64,000 nucleotides of DNA, taken from contig JAAFIR010000004.1 of the NCBI GenBank assembly GCA_013297885.1, positions 109,875 through 173,874 of the forward strand, written 5' to 3'. The stretch is from Leptospirales bacterium (GTDB taxonomy: Bacteria > Spirochaetota > Leptospiria > Leptospirales > Leptospiraceae). Positions 44,401 to 53,568 of the stretch are shown piece after piece. A program made the position numbers and the translations under genes. Below the pieces are notes generated by a model, which saw nothing but the letters and a program-made list of their open reading frames with translations, did not search any database and was not told the DNA's origin. Each line of letters opens with the position of its first letter. Positions within the stretch are counted from its first letter, which is position 1.

Positions 44401-45010
44401 TTTTTTTAATCTCTTCCCTATAAGCTTTTTCAAGTTCAGACATATCTTCAAATCTTTCTTTTAAAATTGGTTCTAATTTTTCTTTATCAAAAACTCCCTG
44501 AGAAGTTCTTCCAATTATATATTTAAAAATTTCTAGTCGATCTTCAGTTATTTTTAAACGATTTGTATAATAAAATTTTTTTTCTTCTTTATTCGTTTCA
44601 ATTCCATTTAAAAATTTATTCCGAACTTCAGACATTTTTTTTTCAATTTCTAATTTTTCTTTTTCTTCTTTTTTAGACAATAATCTTGGTATCACAGAAT
44701 TATTTGGAAACAAATCAGCAAGATATTTTGATTTTTCAATAATTAGTTTTTTTCGTTCTAGTAATTCTTCATCAGTGTAATCACCTTTAATTTCAAATTC
44801 AAGTCCACCTTTAAATTCTAAAAATTTTGAATCTTCATCAAATAATGATTTCCCGATTCTAGCTTTTCTTTTTTTTGAAGTTTCAAAATCATCTTCATTA
44901 TAATAAGCAATATCTGAAGAACTTTTTTTTGAAGGTTTTGAAGTTGAATAGTATATATAAATTGTTACAAAAAAAACCAATAAAGTAATAAACCAATATT
45001 TGGTTTTCAT
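44393..45010 (-). CDS. Membrane-anchored coiled-coil protein of unknown function
   Basis: 205 residues. One N-terminal membrane helix (YWFITLLVFFVTIYIYYS) is followed by a charged, probably coiled-coil region facing the periplasm. No family recognised. It overlaps the nucleotidyltransferase gene by four bases and the SDR gene by eight. Confidence 0.65.
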   Translation of the reverse strand: MKTKYWFITLLVFFVTIYIYYSTSKPSKKSSSDIAYYNEDDFETSKKRKARIGKSLFDEDSKFLEFKGGLEFEIKGDYTDEELLERKKLIIEKSKYLADLFPNNSVIPRLLSKKEEKEKLEIEKKMSEVRNKFLNGIETNKEEKKFYYTNRLKITEDRLEIFKYIIGRTSQGVFDKEKLEPILKERFEDMSELEKAYREEIKKNE

Positions 45011-45792
45011 TCACTACTCATAATCAAATTATGAAGATTTTGAATTGAATTTATACTATCTTTAATCTTTGTTAAATTATCTGAAGTGTAAGGAGTATTT
45101 AAACGAATGTTTTGTTTTAATTCATGAATTTGTTCATAAATATTAACCAATTTTGTAACGTTTTCATCAAGCTCATTTTTATATAACTTTCGCATAATCG
45201 ATATTAAACGAGAAGGTATATCTAAAAATCCAAGTTCAGTTGGGCTTAAATCTAAAATATGATTCAATACCCAAAGTTGAATATTTAAAGAAATTACTTT
45301 TTCAATTCTAGAAACATCTTCTTTGGTGTTTTTAGATCGTAGTGTTTTATAGAACTTAGCTCTATTCTCAACATAAGAAATTAATTTTTTTTTATCAAAT
45401 TGATTTTTTTTTGTTTCTGCCCAAATGACTCGAAGCTTTTCAAGATAACCTTTTCCAAAAACGATTTCTGAATAATCAACTAAGTGAATTGCAGTTGGTT
45501 CAAAAATTTTTAAACGATATTTTAAAGAGTCAAAATCTCCAGCAATTAAACCTACTGAAGAATGAGTATCTATGATTTCTAAACAATCAGAAATTTTTGA
45601 AGTAAATGAAGATTGGAGTTGATCAGTTGGGCTTGCAATTAAATAAAAATTATAATCAGAATTTTGTGTATCATCACCTCTAAATTTAGAACCATAAAAT
45701 AAAAGTTGAAATGGTTGTGAAGATTTTACTTCTGCTAATTTTTCAGAAATTTCTTCTAAAACAGTATTGTGGTATTCAATTATATTATTCAA
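45007..45792 (-). CDS. Nucleotidyltransferase-fold protein
   Basis: 261 residues. An N-terminal nucleotidyltransferase-like core (about 26-110) has LLFYGSKFRGDDTQNSDYNF, the GSxxxG...SD-Y signature of the pol-beta superfamily, with a single Asp-x-Asn in place of Asp-x-Asp, so catalysis is uncertain. A C-terminal helical domain follows. It might modify a protein or RNA, or be a KNTase-like enzyme. It overlaps neighbours on both sides by 4-8 bases. Confidence 0.75.
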   Translation of the reverse strand: MNNIIEYHNTVLEEISEKLAEVKSSQPFQLLFYGSKFRGDDTQNSDYNFYLIASPTDQLQSSFTSKISDCLEIIDTHSSVGLIAGDFDSLKYRLKIFEPTAIHLVDYSEIVFGKGYLEKLRVIWAETKKNQFDKKKLISYVENRAKFYKTLRSKNTKEDVSRIEKVISLNIQLWVLNHILDLSPTELGFLDIPSRLISIMRKLYKNELDENVTKLVNIYEQIHELKQNIRLNTPYTSDNLTKIKDSINSIQNLHNLIMSSE

Positions 45793-45991
45793 AAAAAAGT
45801 TTCATCCTTGCAAGATTTTCAATAATGGCTTTAAATGCTTTATCTCTATCTTGGTTATCTTTAAATGGAAGTGATTTAATATTATTCAAATCATGATATA
45901 TAATTTCAATTGTAGGATTGTTTTGATTTTTTTTTATAGTCGAAACATAATCTAAATTAATTACTTCTGTATCACCAAGCTTGAGCCACAT
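45785..45991 (-). CDS. Small protein at the head of the seven-gene run
   Basis: 68 residues beginning WLKLGDTEVINLDYVSTIKK, an all-beta start reminiscent of small PH-like proteins, then a helix RDKAFKAIIENLARM. GGAG lies eight bases before the ATG. It overlaps the nucleotidyltransferase gene by eight bases and probably starts the operon that ends at 38966. Confidence 0.65.
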   Translation of the reverse strand: MWLKLGDTEVINLDYVSTIKKNQNNPTIEIIYHDLNNIKSLPFKDNQDRDKAFKAIIENLARMKLFFE

Positions 45992-46203
45992 AAATTACTC
46001 CATTTATTAGATAGATAAATTTTAATTCTTATATTGGCAAGTAAGTTTAAGAAAATTATTTCAAATCAAAAGACATAATGAAATTACTTTTTCTTTTTAA
46101 ACGATCAAGTTTAAAAATTATAAATATTTTCTAATCAAGTTTTTATACTTTAAAAACCTTTTAAGTTAATTAGAGTTATTAAAAAGTTATTTTTAGTTTT
46201 GAT

Positions 46204-46357
46204 GGGCGAATTTTTGCATATTCAATTCTATTTTTATTTGCTTAGCTAAGCAAAGCCAATTTTTCTATTGTTTGAATATGCAAAAAATAGGCTCTCAGTT
46301 TTTGTCAAAAAATTTTATAAAAAAATTTTTATGACAACACTTCGATCCTGTTCGCTG
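46204..46357 (+). repeat. Two-hairpin intergenic element, copy 7 (P1 GCGAA:TTCGC)
   Basis: P1 pairs GCGAA (46206-46210) with TTCGC (46351-46355). P2 is a perfect 15-bp stem TTTTTGCATATTCAA (46211-46225) with 46272-46286 and an inner GCTTAGCTAAGC. The linker is TAGGCTCTC. P3 pairs GTCA...TGAC (46304-46335) around AAAAATTTT arms. The second linker is ACACTTCGATCCTG. It lies in the 45992-46467 divergent gap between the two operons. Confidence 0.75.
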
Positions 46358-46467
46358 CTTATCAAAAATTAAAATTTTATCCTCAACAATTATTTGAAAC
46401 TACAACTCTTTAAAAAAAGCATAAACATAGCTTGACAAAATCATCTTAATAAAAAAAAAATTGTTCT

Positions 46468-47541
46468 ATGTTTGGAATTAAATTTATTAAAGCTTCGGCT
46501 ACAGATTATATTATTTTATATCGCAAAGGAAAAGTTGTTCTAGAGGGTTTGGGACTTAGTTTTTTTTATTACGCTCCTTCAAGCAATTTAGTGCTTGTTC
46601 CTGTTGCAAGTATTGATTCTCCATTTATCTTCAAAGAAACTTCCAGCGATTACCAAGAAATTAATATCCAAGGACAGTTTACATTTCGTGTACTAGATCC
46701 AAAAAAACTATCCAGCATTTTAAATTTTTCAATCGACTCCAATTCAATTGCAACTGGAGATGGAAAAGAAGTTTTACCTTCAAGAATCACTTCCCTCATT
46801 CAAGTCGCTCTGCGAGAAAAACTTTCTTCAAAAGATTTGAGAGCAGCTTTAAAATCCGGACAAGAATTTGTTGAACATGTAAAATCAAAAATGAAAACTG
46901 AAGAATCTATCTTGTCGATGGGAATTGAGATAATGGATTTTTCAATTTTAAAAATTAGCCCCACTCCTGAAATGTCTAGAGCCTTGGAAGCTTCTGCTAG
47001 AGAAGGGCTTTATAAAGAAGCAGATGAAGCAATTTACCAAAGAAGAAATTTTGCAGTAGAACAAGAAAGAAAAATTAAAGAGAACGAGCTTCAAACCCAA
47101 ATTTCTATCGAAGAAAAAAATAAAAAAATTCGTGAAGAACAAATGAATATCGAAATTGCTGTTCAAGAAAAAAAGTCCCTTCTGGAAGAATCAAAATTAA
47201 ATTCTGTAAAACTTTTAGCAGAAAAACAATCTGAAATAGAAAAATTAAAACTAGAATCAAAAATTTCTCTAGAAGAAAAAAAGAAAAAATTTATTGAACA
47301 CGAATCTAATAACTTAATTGAAATTTCAAAAGCTAAAGGGGAAGCTTTAAAATTTGAGCTTTCTGCATTTAGCACACTTTCTCCTGAAGTGATTGAAATT
47401 CTTTCTTTAAACCAAATGAGCTCCAATCAAATTATCAGTCGTGCAATGAGAGATCTATCAAAAAATGCTGGAAAAATTGGAAACTTAAATATTTCTCCAG
47501 AATTATTAAATTCACTTTTAGAACAAAAAAATAATGGCTAA
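46468..47541 (+). CDS. SPFH/Band-7-domain protein (stomatin/flotillin-like)
   Basis: 357 residues. The SPFH domain covers about 8-185 (ATDYIILYRKGKVVLEGLGL, INIQGQFTFRVLDPKKLS, LGIEIMDFSILKISPTPEMS) and is followed by a long coiled coil rich in Glu/Lys (about 190-290) with the usual EARE-like helix ASAREGLYKEADEAIYQR. Such proteins form membrane-associated rings that scaffold proteases or lipids. No strong TM, but a hydrophobic patch at 27-45 could insert. It overlaps the next gene by eight bases. Confidence 0.87.
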   Translation: MFGIKFIKASATDYIILYRKGKVVLEGLGLSFFYYAPSSNLVLVPVASIDSPFIFKETSSDYQEINIQGQFTFRVLDPKKLSSILNFSIDSNSIATGDGKEVLPSRITSLIQVALREKLSSKDLRAALKSGQEFVEHVKSKMKTEESILSMGIEIMDFSILKISPTPEMSRALEASAREGLYKEADEAIYQRRNFAVEQERKIKENELQTQISIEEKNKKIREEQMNIEIAVQEKKSLLEESKLNSVKLLAEKQSEIEKLKLESKISLEEKKKKFIEHESNNLIEISKAKGEALKFELSAFSTLSPEVIEILSLNQMSSNQIISRAMRDLSKNAGKIGNLNISPELLNSLLEQKNNG

Positions 47542-47923
47542 TTTTAAACAAAAAGATTTTAGTTTATCTTCTAGAATTAATTCTTTTCGATTTGCATTTC
47601 AAGGTTTTCAAGTTTTAATTAAAGAAATTAATTTTCAAATTCATTTTGTGTTTGCTCTCATTTCTATTAGTTTTGGATTTTATTTTCGTATAAATCAAAT
47701 TGAATGGATTTTATTGGTATTAGTAATTGGATTTGTTTTGGTTTCAGAAATTTTTAATACAGCATTAGAATATTTAGCTGATTCAGTGAGTTTAGAATTT
47801 CATCCTTTAATAAAAATTTCAAAAGATATTTCTGCATTTGCAGTTTTTATTTCAGCTCTTATTTCCATTTTAGTTGGTCTTATTTTATTTTTACCAAAGG
47901 TGATTCATGAATTTTTTATTTAA
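47534..47923 (+). CDS. dgkA: Diacylglycerol/undecaprenol kinase
   Basis: 129 residues with three membrane helices. The family motif SEIFNTALEYLADSVS gives the catalytic-type Glu/Asn pair, and KDISAFAVFISAL follows as the third helix with the conserved Lys-Asp and Ala. It phosphorylates lipid alcohols (diacylglycerol, or undecaprenol in Gram-positive relatives) with ATP. Overlaps the SPFH gene by eight bases and DUF1361 by 17. Confidence 0.93.
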   Translation: MANFKQKDFSLSSRINSFRFAFQGFQVLIKEINFQIHFVFALISISFGFYFRINQIEWILLVLVIGFVLVSEIFNTALEYLADSVSLEFHPLIKISKDISAFAVFISALISILVGLILFLPKVIHEFFI

Positions 47924-48578
47924 TAAAAGAGTTAAAATTTTTATCCTATTAGTTTTAATGACTGGATTTAGTTTTTTTTTATCCGTGTTTCGATTTTATC
48001 TAACTGAGAAAAAAACTTTTTTATTTTTAAATTGGAATTTGTTTTTAGCAATTATCCCTTGGATATTTTCATCCATTTTAATTTTAAAACCTAGTTTTCA
48101 AAAATCAAAAATTTTTGTGTTATTTATTTTAACTATTTGGCTTTTGTTTTTTCCAAATGCTCCTTATATTTTAACAGATTTATTTCATCTCAAAGCGAGA
48201 ACTAATTTTCCAATGTGGTTTGATTTAGTTTTAATTTTGGTATTTGCGTGGACTGGTCTTTTTTTTGGATTTATTAGTTTATTTGATATTGAAGAAGTTT
48301 TAGAAAACTATTTTACAAAACTACAAGTCCTTTGTATTTCATTATTTATTATTTACTTAAGTAGTTTTGGAGTTTATCTTGGAAGATTTTTGAGATGGAA
48401 TTCTTGGGATATAATCAAAGACCCATTTGGCTTATATGAAGATGTAATTTCAAGAGTTTTATATCCAACTGAACATCTCAAAACTTGGTCAGTTACTTTT
48501 TTAATGGGAACACTTCTTGTATTCATTTATTTTTCTCTTAGATTATTAAAATCAAAAGAAGACGTAAATGGAAATTGA
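47907..48578 (+). CDS. DUF1361-family integral membrane protein
   Basis: 223 residues and six or seven membrane helices. The DUF1361 core LFFPNAPYILTDLFHLKART and the later YLGRFLRWNSWDIIKDPFGL are both typical. Function unknown. It overlaps the kinase gene by 17 bases and the next by 11, so the four genes are translationally linked. Confidence 0.87.
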   Translation: MNFLFNKRVKIFILLVLMTGFSFFLSVFRFYLTEKKTFLFLNWNLFLAIIPWIFSSILILKPSFQKSKIFVLFILTIWLLFFPNAPYILTDLFHLKARTNFPMWFDLVLILVFAWTGLFFGFISLFDIEEVLENYFTKLQVLCISLFIIYLSSFGVYLGRFLRWNSWDIIKDPFGLYEDVISRVLYPTEHLKTWSVTFLMGTLLVFIYFSLRLLKSKEDVNGN

Positions 48579-49497
48579 TAAAATTGTTTTGGTTACTCGC
48601 CAAACTAGGCTTGAAGAAAATGTAAAACGATTTAATACAGTTTCTCAAGCAAAATTTTTCATTAAATCTCGTGGACAATCTTTTGAAGATTATGAACTAG
48701 AAGATTCGAACTACCAAACTTCAAAAGAGCAATTAATTTCATTTATTCCAAAAGAAATTAAACTTCAAGTGATTGATAGAACTTATTTAAGCAATTTTGT
48801 TTTCGGGCCAAAAGATTTAGTTGTAGTTCTAGGACAAGATGGACTTGTTGTAAACACTGCAAAATATTTAAACGGACAATTTATTATTGCAGTAAATCCA
48901 GATCCTGCACGTTTTGATGGAATTTTACTTCCATTTCAATTAAAAAATGTAAATTCGATTTTTAAAAAAATTATTAGCTCCAATTTTCAATTTAATGAAA
49001 TCACTATGGGCAAAATGGAGTTAAACGATGGACAATCCCTTTTTGCATTTAATGATTTTTTTATTGGAACAAAAACTCATATTTCAGCTCGTTACACAAT
49101 TCATTTTCAAAAAAAATCGGAAAGACAATCTTCTTCTGGCATCTTAATTTCAACTCCTGCTGGCTCAACTGGTTGGTTTAGTTCAGTGATGAATATGACA
49201 AAAGGAATTAACCAGTCCAAAGGTCTTAGCCAAAATATTGAATACAAAAATTTAGACTGGAAAGAAAAAAAACTTTTGTTTGTTGTTCGTGAACCATTTA
49301 AAAGTAAATGGAGTGGTGCCGATTTAGTTACAGGAGAAATCACAGACCAATTTGAAATCAAAATTGAAAGTCATATGCCTGAATCTGGAGTGATTTTTTC
49401 GGATGGAATGGAAAATGATTTTATTGAATTTAATTCTGGCTCAACAGCTAAAATAAAAATTGCTGATAAAACTACAAAATTGATCTTAAAAACTTAA
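48568..49497 (+). CDS. NAD(+)-kinase-like protein with altered GGDG motif
   Basis: 309 residues. A diacylglycerol-kinase/NAD-kinase fold is seen: VVVLGQDGLVVNTAKYL at about 86-102 in the place of GGDGT, FNDFFIGTKTHISARY, and ISTPAGSTGWFSS, a family hallmark. The second Gly of GGDG is replaced by Gln and the Thr by Leu, so phosphate donor binding may differ. It is the last gene of the SPFH operon; the lipid-kinase neighbour hints at a lipid rather than NAD substrate, but that is inference. Confidence 0.8.
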   Translation: MEIDKIVLVTRQTRLEENVKRFNTVSQAKFFIKSRGQSFEDYELEDSNYQTSKEQLISFIPKEIKLQVIDRTYLSNFVFGPKDLVVVLGQDGLVVNTAKYLNGQFIIAVNPDPARFDGILLPFQLKNVNSIFKKIISSNFQFNEITMGKMELNDGQSLFAFNDFFIGTKTHISARYTIHFQKKSERQSSSGILISTPAGSTGWFSSVMNMTKGINQSKGLSQNIEYKNLDWKEKKLLFVVREPFKSKWSGADLVTGEITDQFEIKIESHMPESGVIFSDGMENDFIEFNSGSTAKIKIADKTTKLILKT

Positions 49498-49552
49498 TTT
49501 GGTTTTTTTGATGGTAGTTAAGCTAAAGAATTTTTAATTTATATTCAAATTG

Positions 49553-49700
49553 CTGCGAAAAGGATTAAAGTGATGAGAAGCAGTCGTTTAATCAGTATTA
49601 AACGACCGTAGCGAAGCGAAGTCACGGAAAGCCTGTTTTTTTTCCACATCAAAAAATTCAATTTATCGATTAATCAATGTTTGGTGGAAAAAAATTCGCC
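49553..49700 (-). repeat. Two-hairpin intergenic element, copy 8 (P1 GCGAA:TTCGC)
   Basis: Minus-strand reading. P1 pairs GCGAA (49699-49695) with TTCGC (49559-49555). P2 is TTTTTTTCCAC (49694-49684) with GTGGAAAAAAA (49647-49637). The linker is ACAGGCTTTCCGTGACTTCG. P3 is GTCGTTTAAT (49583-49592) with ATTAAACGAC (49597-49606) and a four-base loop. The second linker is CACTTTAATCCT. It lies in the convergent gap between the NAD-kinase-like gene and the lipoprotein gene, so it may also end both transcripts. Confidence 0.78.
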
Positions 49701-49730
49701 AAAAAAAAACTAATTTTTTTATAGTTCATG

Positions 49731-51617
49731 CTATTGACCTTTTAGGATAACTCCCCCTGTTCCAACAGCATAACAAACATTTGTTGTTGGGCATAGATTT
49801 GCATTAAAACTTGTTGAGTTAGGAACTGTTCTTGGAATATTTTGTAATGTCCAAGAATTTAGTCCAGAAGTTGATCTACTAAATCTTCTATTATTTCCAG
49901 TAACTAAACAATTATTCAAACTTCCGCTAATACATGAGATAGAATAAAAAGGATAATCTAAACCCATATAAACAGGGTTCCATAAATTACCACCATTAAC
50001 AGTTCCTATATGAGGATTTGCATTTTGACTTTCAACAGAATTTATAGCTAAATAATTATTATTATCACCTAAATAAACTCCTAATAGATCAGTTGATAAA
50101 TTTGAATTTTGTGAAGACCAATTTGTTCCATCTGAAGTTTTTTTAATTAACCCTGAATTTCCAACTACTATACAATTTATTGTATTAGAACAATGAATTG
50201 AATTTAATTGGTTTGTTGTTCCAGAATTTTGAACAGACCAATTTGTTCCACTATCCAAAGTCTTGGTAATTGTGCCTGAATTTCCTACTGCATAACAAAC
50301 AAGGTTTGAAGGACAGAAGATACTTGTTAAGGAATTGGATGTGTTTGAAATATGGGTTATCCAATTAGCTCCACCGTCTAAACTTTTTAGAATTATTCCT
50401 CCAACACCTGTTACAAAACAGATCGAACTGGAAGGACAAGAAATAGAATTCAAATTATTAGTTGTTCCGGAAGAAATTCCTAACCAAGTATTTCCACCAT
50501 CACTTGTTTTTCTTATTGTACCTGCACTTCCAACTACAACAGAATGAATAGTATTTTTTCCTGGGCAATCAATTCCAAATAAATCATTTGTTGTTGCAGA
50601 GTTTTGTAAATTCCAATTTAAGGACTCACCAATTTTAATACCGAATGAACCATTTAAAGGACCTAAAAAATTTTTAACTTGTATAATAATATTTTCTGAT
50701 GTGGAAGGAATAATTTTTCTAGGAATGTAATAACCTGAAAAAGTATCTGATAGAATTGAAGTTATTCCATCTTCTTTAATAACTCCAACAAATACAATTC
50801 CATTATAAATAGATGAACCTGAAATAGAATCTCCCCATGATAAATAATAAACTTTTCCTCCTTGAAGAGTTGCACTAAAATAAGTATAATCGATATGATT
50901 GTTTGGTATGTTGCTAGTTATAAAATTATTATTTATAATTAGAGAGGAAGGGTTACTAAGAATAAAATTAGATGGACTAGTAGCAGTTTCATTACCAATT
51001 GAAACTGTAATTGGACCTGTTGTTGCACCTATTGGTACTTTAACAGTTAATAAAGTTGAAATTGCACCTGTTACTCTAGTTGGAATGCCATTAAATTTTA
51101 CTATATTGGAATCAAAGTTAGTCGAAAATTTTTTCCCTTCAATTGAAATGGTTGTTCCAACTAAACCTGTAGAAGGCATAAACGAAGTGATTTCTGGTGT
51201 AATAATAAAATCTTCATTAGAAACGACTTCACCTAAATCTTTAACTCTTATTAAAATTTTACCAGTATTTGTTCCTGAAGGAACTGTTACTAGAATTGAA
51301 GTTAAAGTTGAAGAGTTTACAATTGCCATCGTAGAATTAAAAAAAACTGAAACCTCAAAACTAGAGGTTGAAAAATTTGTTCCTGTAATCCTTACCTTTG
51401 TTCCTTCAGCTCCTGATGAAGGAGAAAAAGAAGTTATCTTCGGTGTCGTAAGTGAAAAAGGTTTTACATTATTCGTTTTTTGCATTGTAATTGCTAATGA
51501 AGAGATAAAAGTTAATATTGAATTTGGATCTTTTTTATTTGGTTTAGGACAATTGATTAGAAAAACAAAACTGATTATTAATAATGTTAGTCTAACTATT
51601 TTTTTTTTAATTCTCAT
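49731..51617 (-). CDS. Surface lipoprotein with two IPT/TIG domains and Ycf48-like repeats
   Basis: 628 residues. Signal peptide KIVRLTLLIISFVFLINC with lipobox Cys26. Two IPT/TIG domains lie at about 60-140 (ITSFSPSSGAEGTKVRITGT) and 141-220 (ITSFMPSTGLVGTTISIEGK). After a spacer, about five 40-residue Ycf48/BNR-like repeats follow with the pattern GTIRKTSDGGNTW, LNSISCPSSSICFVTG, GTITKTLDSGTNW and so on, forming a beta-propeller. Paired Cys residues in each repeat could make disulfides. Likely anchored in the outer membrane and exposed; partner unknown. Confidence 0.85.
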   Translation of the reverse strand: MRIKKKIVRLTLLIISFVFLINCPKPNKKDPNSILTFISSLAITMQKTNNVKPFSLTTPKITSFSPSSGAEGTKVRITGTNFSTSSFEVSVFFNSTMAIVNSSTLTSILVTVPSGTNTGKILIRVKDLGEVVSNEDFIITPEITSFMPSTGLVGTTISIEGKKFSTNFDSNIVKFNGIPTRVTGAISTLLTVKVPIGATTGPITVSIGNETATSPSNFILSNPSSLIINNNFITSNIPNNHIDYTYFSATLQGGKVYYLSWGDSISGSSIYNGIVFVGVIKEDGITSILSDTFSGYYIPRKIIPSTSENIIIQVKNFLGPLNGSFGIKIGESLNWNLQNSATTNDLFGIDCPGKNTIHSVVVGSAGTIRKTSDGGNTWLGISSGTTNNLNSISCPSSSICFVTGVGGIILKSLDGGANWITHISNTSNSLTSIFCPSNLVCYAVGNSGTITKTLDSGTNWSVQNSGTTNQLNSIHCSNTINCIVVGNSGLIKKTSDGTNWSSQNSNLSTDLLGVYLGDNNNYLAINSVESQNANPHIGTVNGGNLWNPVYMGLDYPFYSISCISGSLNNCLVTGNNRRFSRSTSGLNSWTLQNIPRTVPNSTSFNANLCPTTNVCYAVGTGGVILKGQ

Positions 51618-51660
51618 AAATTCTCTCCAATTATTTTAAATAAATTAAAAAAACATTTCT

Positions 51661-53568
51661 CTAAACTATTTTATCAGATTTGATAATTGTAATTCCGTAA
51701 AGATCAACACCAATATCACCTTTGAAGTGAAGTAAATTTTTCTCTTTTTGGTAGGAATAAGTTCCTGCGTTTACAAAAACTTTAAATCCATTTTTATAAT
51801 GGACTTCAGGAATAAAAATAATACAAGACGGATTTTTATTTGCAGATTTTTTAAATGAATATTTAAACAAACTTTTCTCAATATCAAAACTGAGGCTCAC
51901 GGGCATACCGGAAGTTTCAACTGGATAAGGACGACTAAATGCTTTAGTGCCTCTTCCACCATCTTCACAAATTTTTTTTGGAGTGTCTTTGGAATAAATA
52001 GACAAATCTTCATCATTCCAATTATCTCCAAATTCATGTGTATTATCAGGTGTATAATTCCAAAGAGTGATATTGACTAAATTTTTTTCAATTGCTTTGT
52101 AGATATTATCTAGAATTTTTTCGATTTTGGAATAATCATTTGTTTTGTAGGAATATTTATTTTCCAAGTCCATCGGAAGTCCAGTTTCGCCAATTACAGT
52201 TGGGCAATTGTTCATTTCTTTTTGGGACATTAATTTTATTTCTTTGATACAATTTGCATAAAGCTCAACTAAAGCTTCTTTTCCAAAAACAGGATTTAAT
52301 TTAAAAGAGTGTACACCAAACCATGGAATAAATTTTTTTGTAAAAAGTAAAACTCCATCATACCAATGAGTTGCATTTACAACACCAGCATAACCTTTTT
52401 TTTCGGATTCTTTCCAATTGAGTTCGAGCTTCATTGGATCAGATTCGATAAATATAAAAAATTTTTTTTGAACTTTTTGAAGAGAGTTTTTGTATCTTTT
52501 GATAAAAGGTTTCATAAAGTCATTAAAAAATTCTACCTTCTTACCATTTACCCTAAAAAAGTAATCTTGTTTTAAAAGCATGGGAGCTCCATTTGGATCA
52601 TACTCCCAAACTTTTTCTTTTCTCCAAATACAAGAATGATTTTTGTTCCAAATAGAAACTTTTTTATCGTTTAACATCTGTTTGCCGACAGTTAAACCAA
52701 TTGTACCAAGTAAAAATTTTAGATCAACTTCAACTGTATTTCCTTCAGTTAAAACCATTTCTTGAAATGGACTTGGAGTTAAAATTTTTCCATTTCCAAA
52801 TCCACTAAACTCTTTTAAATTTTCTTTTTCAATAAAACCTGGAGATGGTTCATTTAATGAATCAAACCCAACTACATTTTTCAATTTAGAAACTCTTTTG
52901 GCAAGCTGCAAAATGGAGTTGATAAAATGAGATTGTAAAAATTCTTCCGCTGATTTGTCTTCAATTTTTAAATTAGGTGCAAAAGTGTTTCCGCCAAAAA
53001 ATAAACTGAACATGGTTGCAGTTGGATATTTTTGGTAATTTTGGGGCCAGATCATTTTTTTATAATTTTCACCTTCTAGGTGATGAACATAAACCAAATC
53101 TGCATCTTTAAATTTATGTATATCCATTCCAAATTTTTCAAATACCCAACCTGGCGCACCGTCCCCGCCTGTGAATCTAGACCAAACATCTTGGTGTGGA
53201 TCTAAAAAAACATATATCCCAAATTTTTCTGCAAGCTTCACAAGCCTTGCAATATAATCCAAATATTCTTCATCATAAATTCCAGGCCCTGAATGTTCAA
53301 TTGCTTCCCAAGTGATGATAAATCTTAAAAAATTAATTCCCCATTTTTTAAGTCTAGTAAGATGTTCTTTTGCTTCTGATTCAAGAAATGGTCTTCCAAC
53401 AAAAGAAACATTTCTGTGATCAAAAAAACTTTCTTTTTGATTGAGTCTTGTTGTGCCGTTTGGTTTAAATGGAATTTTGGAACTACCTGAAAGATTTACT
53501 CCTCTTAATAAAACAATGCTACCATTTTTATTAACAAAGTAACCATTTTCAGATTCCAGTCTATCCAT
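51661..53568 (-). CDS. GH5-family endoglycoceramidase-like glycosidase, cytoplasmic
   Basis: 635 residues. No signal peptide. The GH5 barrel is clear: LLRGVNLSGSSKIPF, FLRFIITWEAIEHSGPGIYD, VFLDPHQDVWSRFTGGDGAP, acid/base Glu240 in GFDSLNEPSPGF and nucleophile Glu461 in TVIGETGLPMDL. The HQDVWSR and GGDGAP strings are those of endoglycoceramidase-related and sterylglucosidase enzymes (GH5_12-like). It should cleave a lipid-linked glucose inside the cell. Its ATG shares bases with the patatin stop (TAATG), so a lipase and a glycosidase are made together. Confidence 0.85.
   Translation of the reverse strand: MDRLESENGYFVNKNGSIVLLRGVNLSGSSKIPFKPNGTTRLNQKESFFDHRNVSFVGRPFLESEAKEHLTRLKKWGINFLRFIITWEAIEHSGPGIYDEEYLDYIARLVKLAEKFGIYVFLDPHQDVWSRFTGGDGAPGWVFEKFGMDIHKFKDADLVYVHHLEGENYKKMIWPQNYQKYPTATMFSLFFGGNTFAPNLKIEDKSAEEFLQSHFINSILQLAKRVSKLKNVVGFDSLNEPSPGFIEKENLKEFSGFGNGKILTPSPFQEMVLTEGNTVEVDLKFLLGTIGLTVGKQMLNDKKVSIWNKNHSCIWRKEKVWEYDPNGAPMLLKQDYFFRVNGKKVEFFNDFMKPFIKRYKNSLQKVQKKFFIFIESDPMKLELNWKESEKKGYAGVVNATHWYDGVLLFTKKFIPWFGVHSFKLNPVFGKEALVELYANCIKEIKLMSQKEMNNCPTVIGETGLPMDLENKYSYKTNDYSKIEKILDNIYKAIEKNLVNITLWNYTPDNTHEFGDNWNDEDLSIYSKDTPKKICEDGGRGTKAFSRPYPVETSGMPVSLSFDIEKSLFKYSFKKSANKNPSCIIFIPEVHYKNGFKVFVNAGTYSYQKEKNLLHFKGDIGVDLYGITIIKSDKIV

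Noticed and set aside
50899..51639. Long plus-strand open frame of 246 codons opposite the TIG lipoprotein
   Set aside because: It is antisense to a gene with signal peptide and recognised domains; the length follows from biased codon use in beta-rich repeats.
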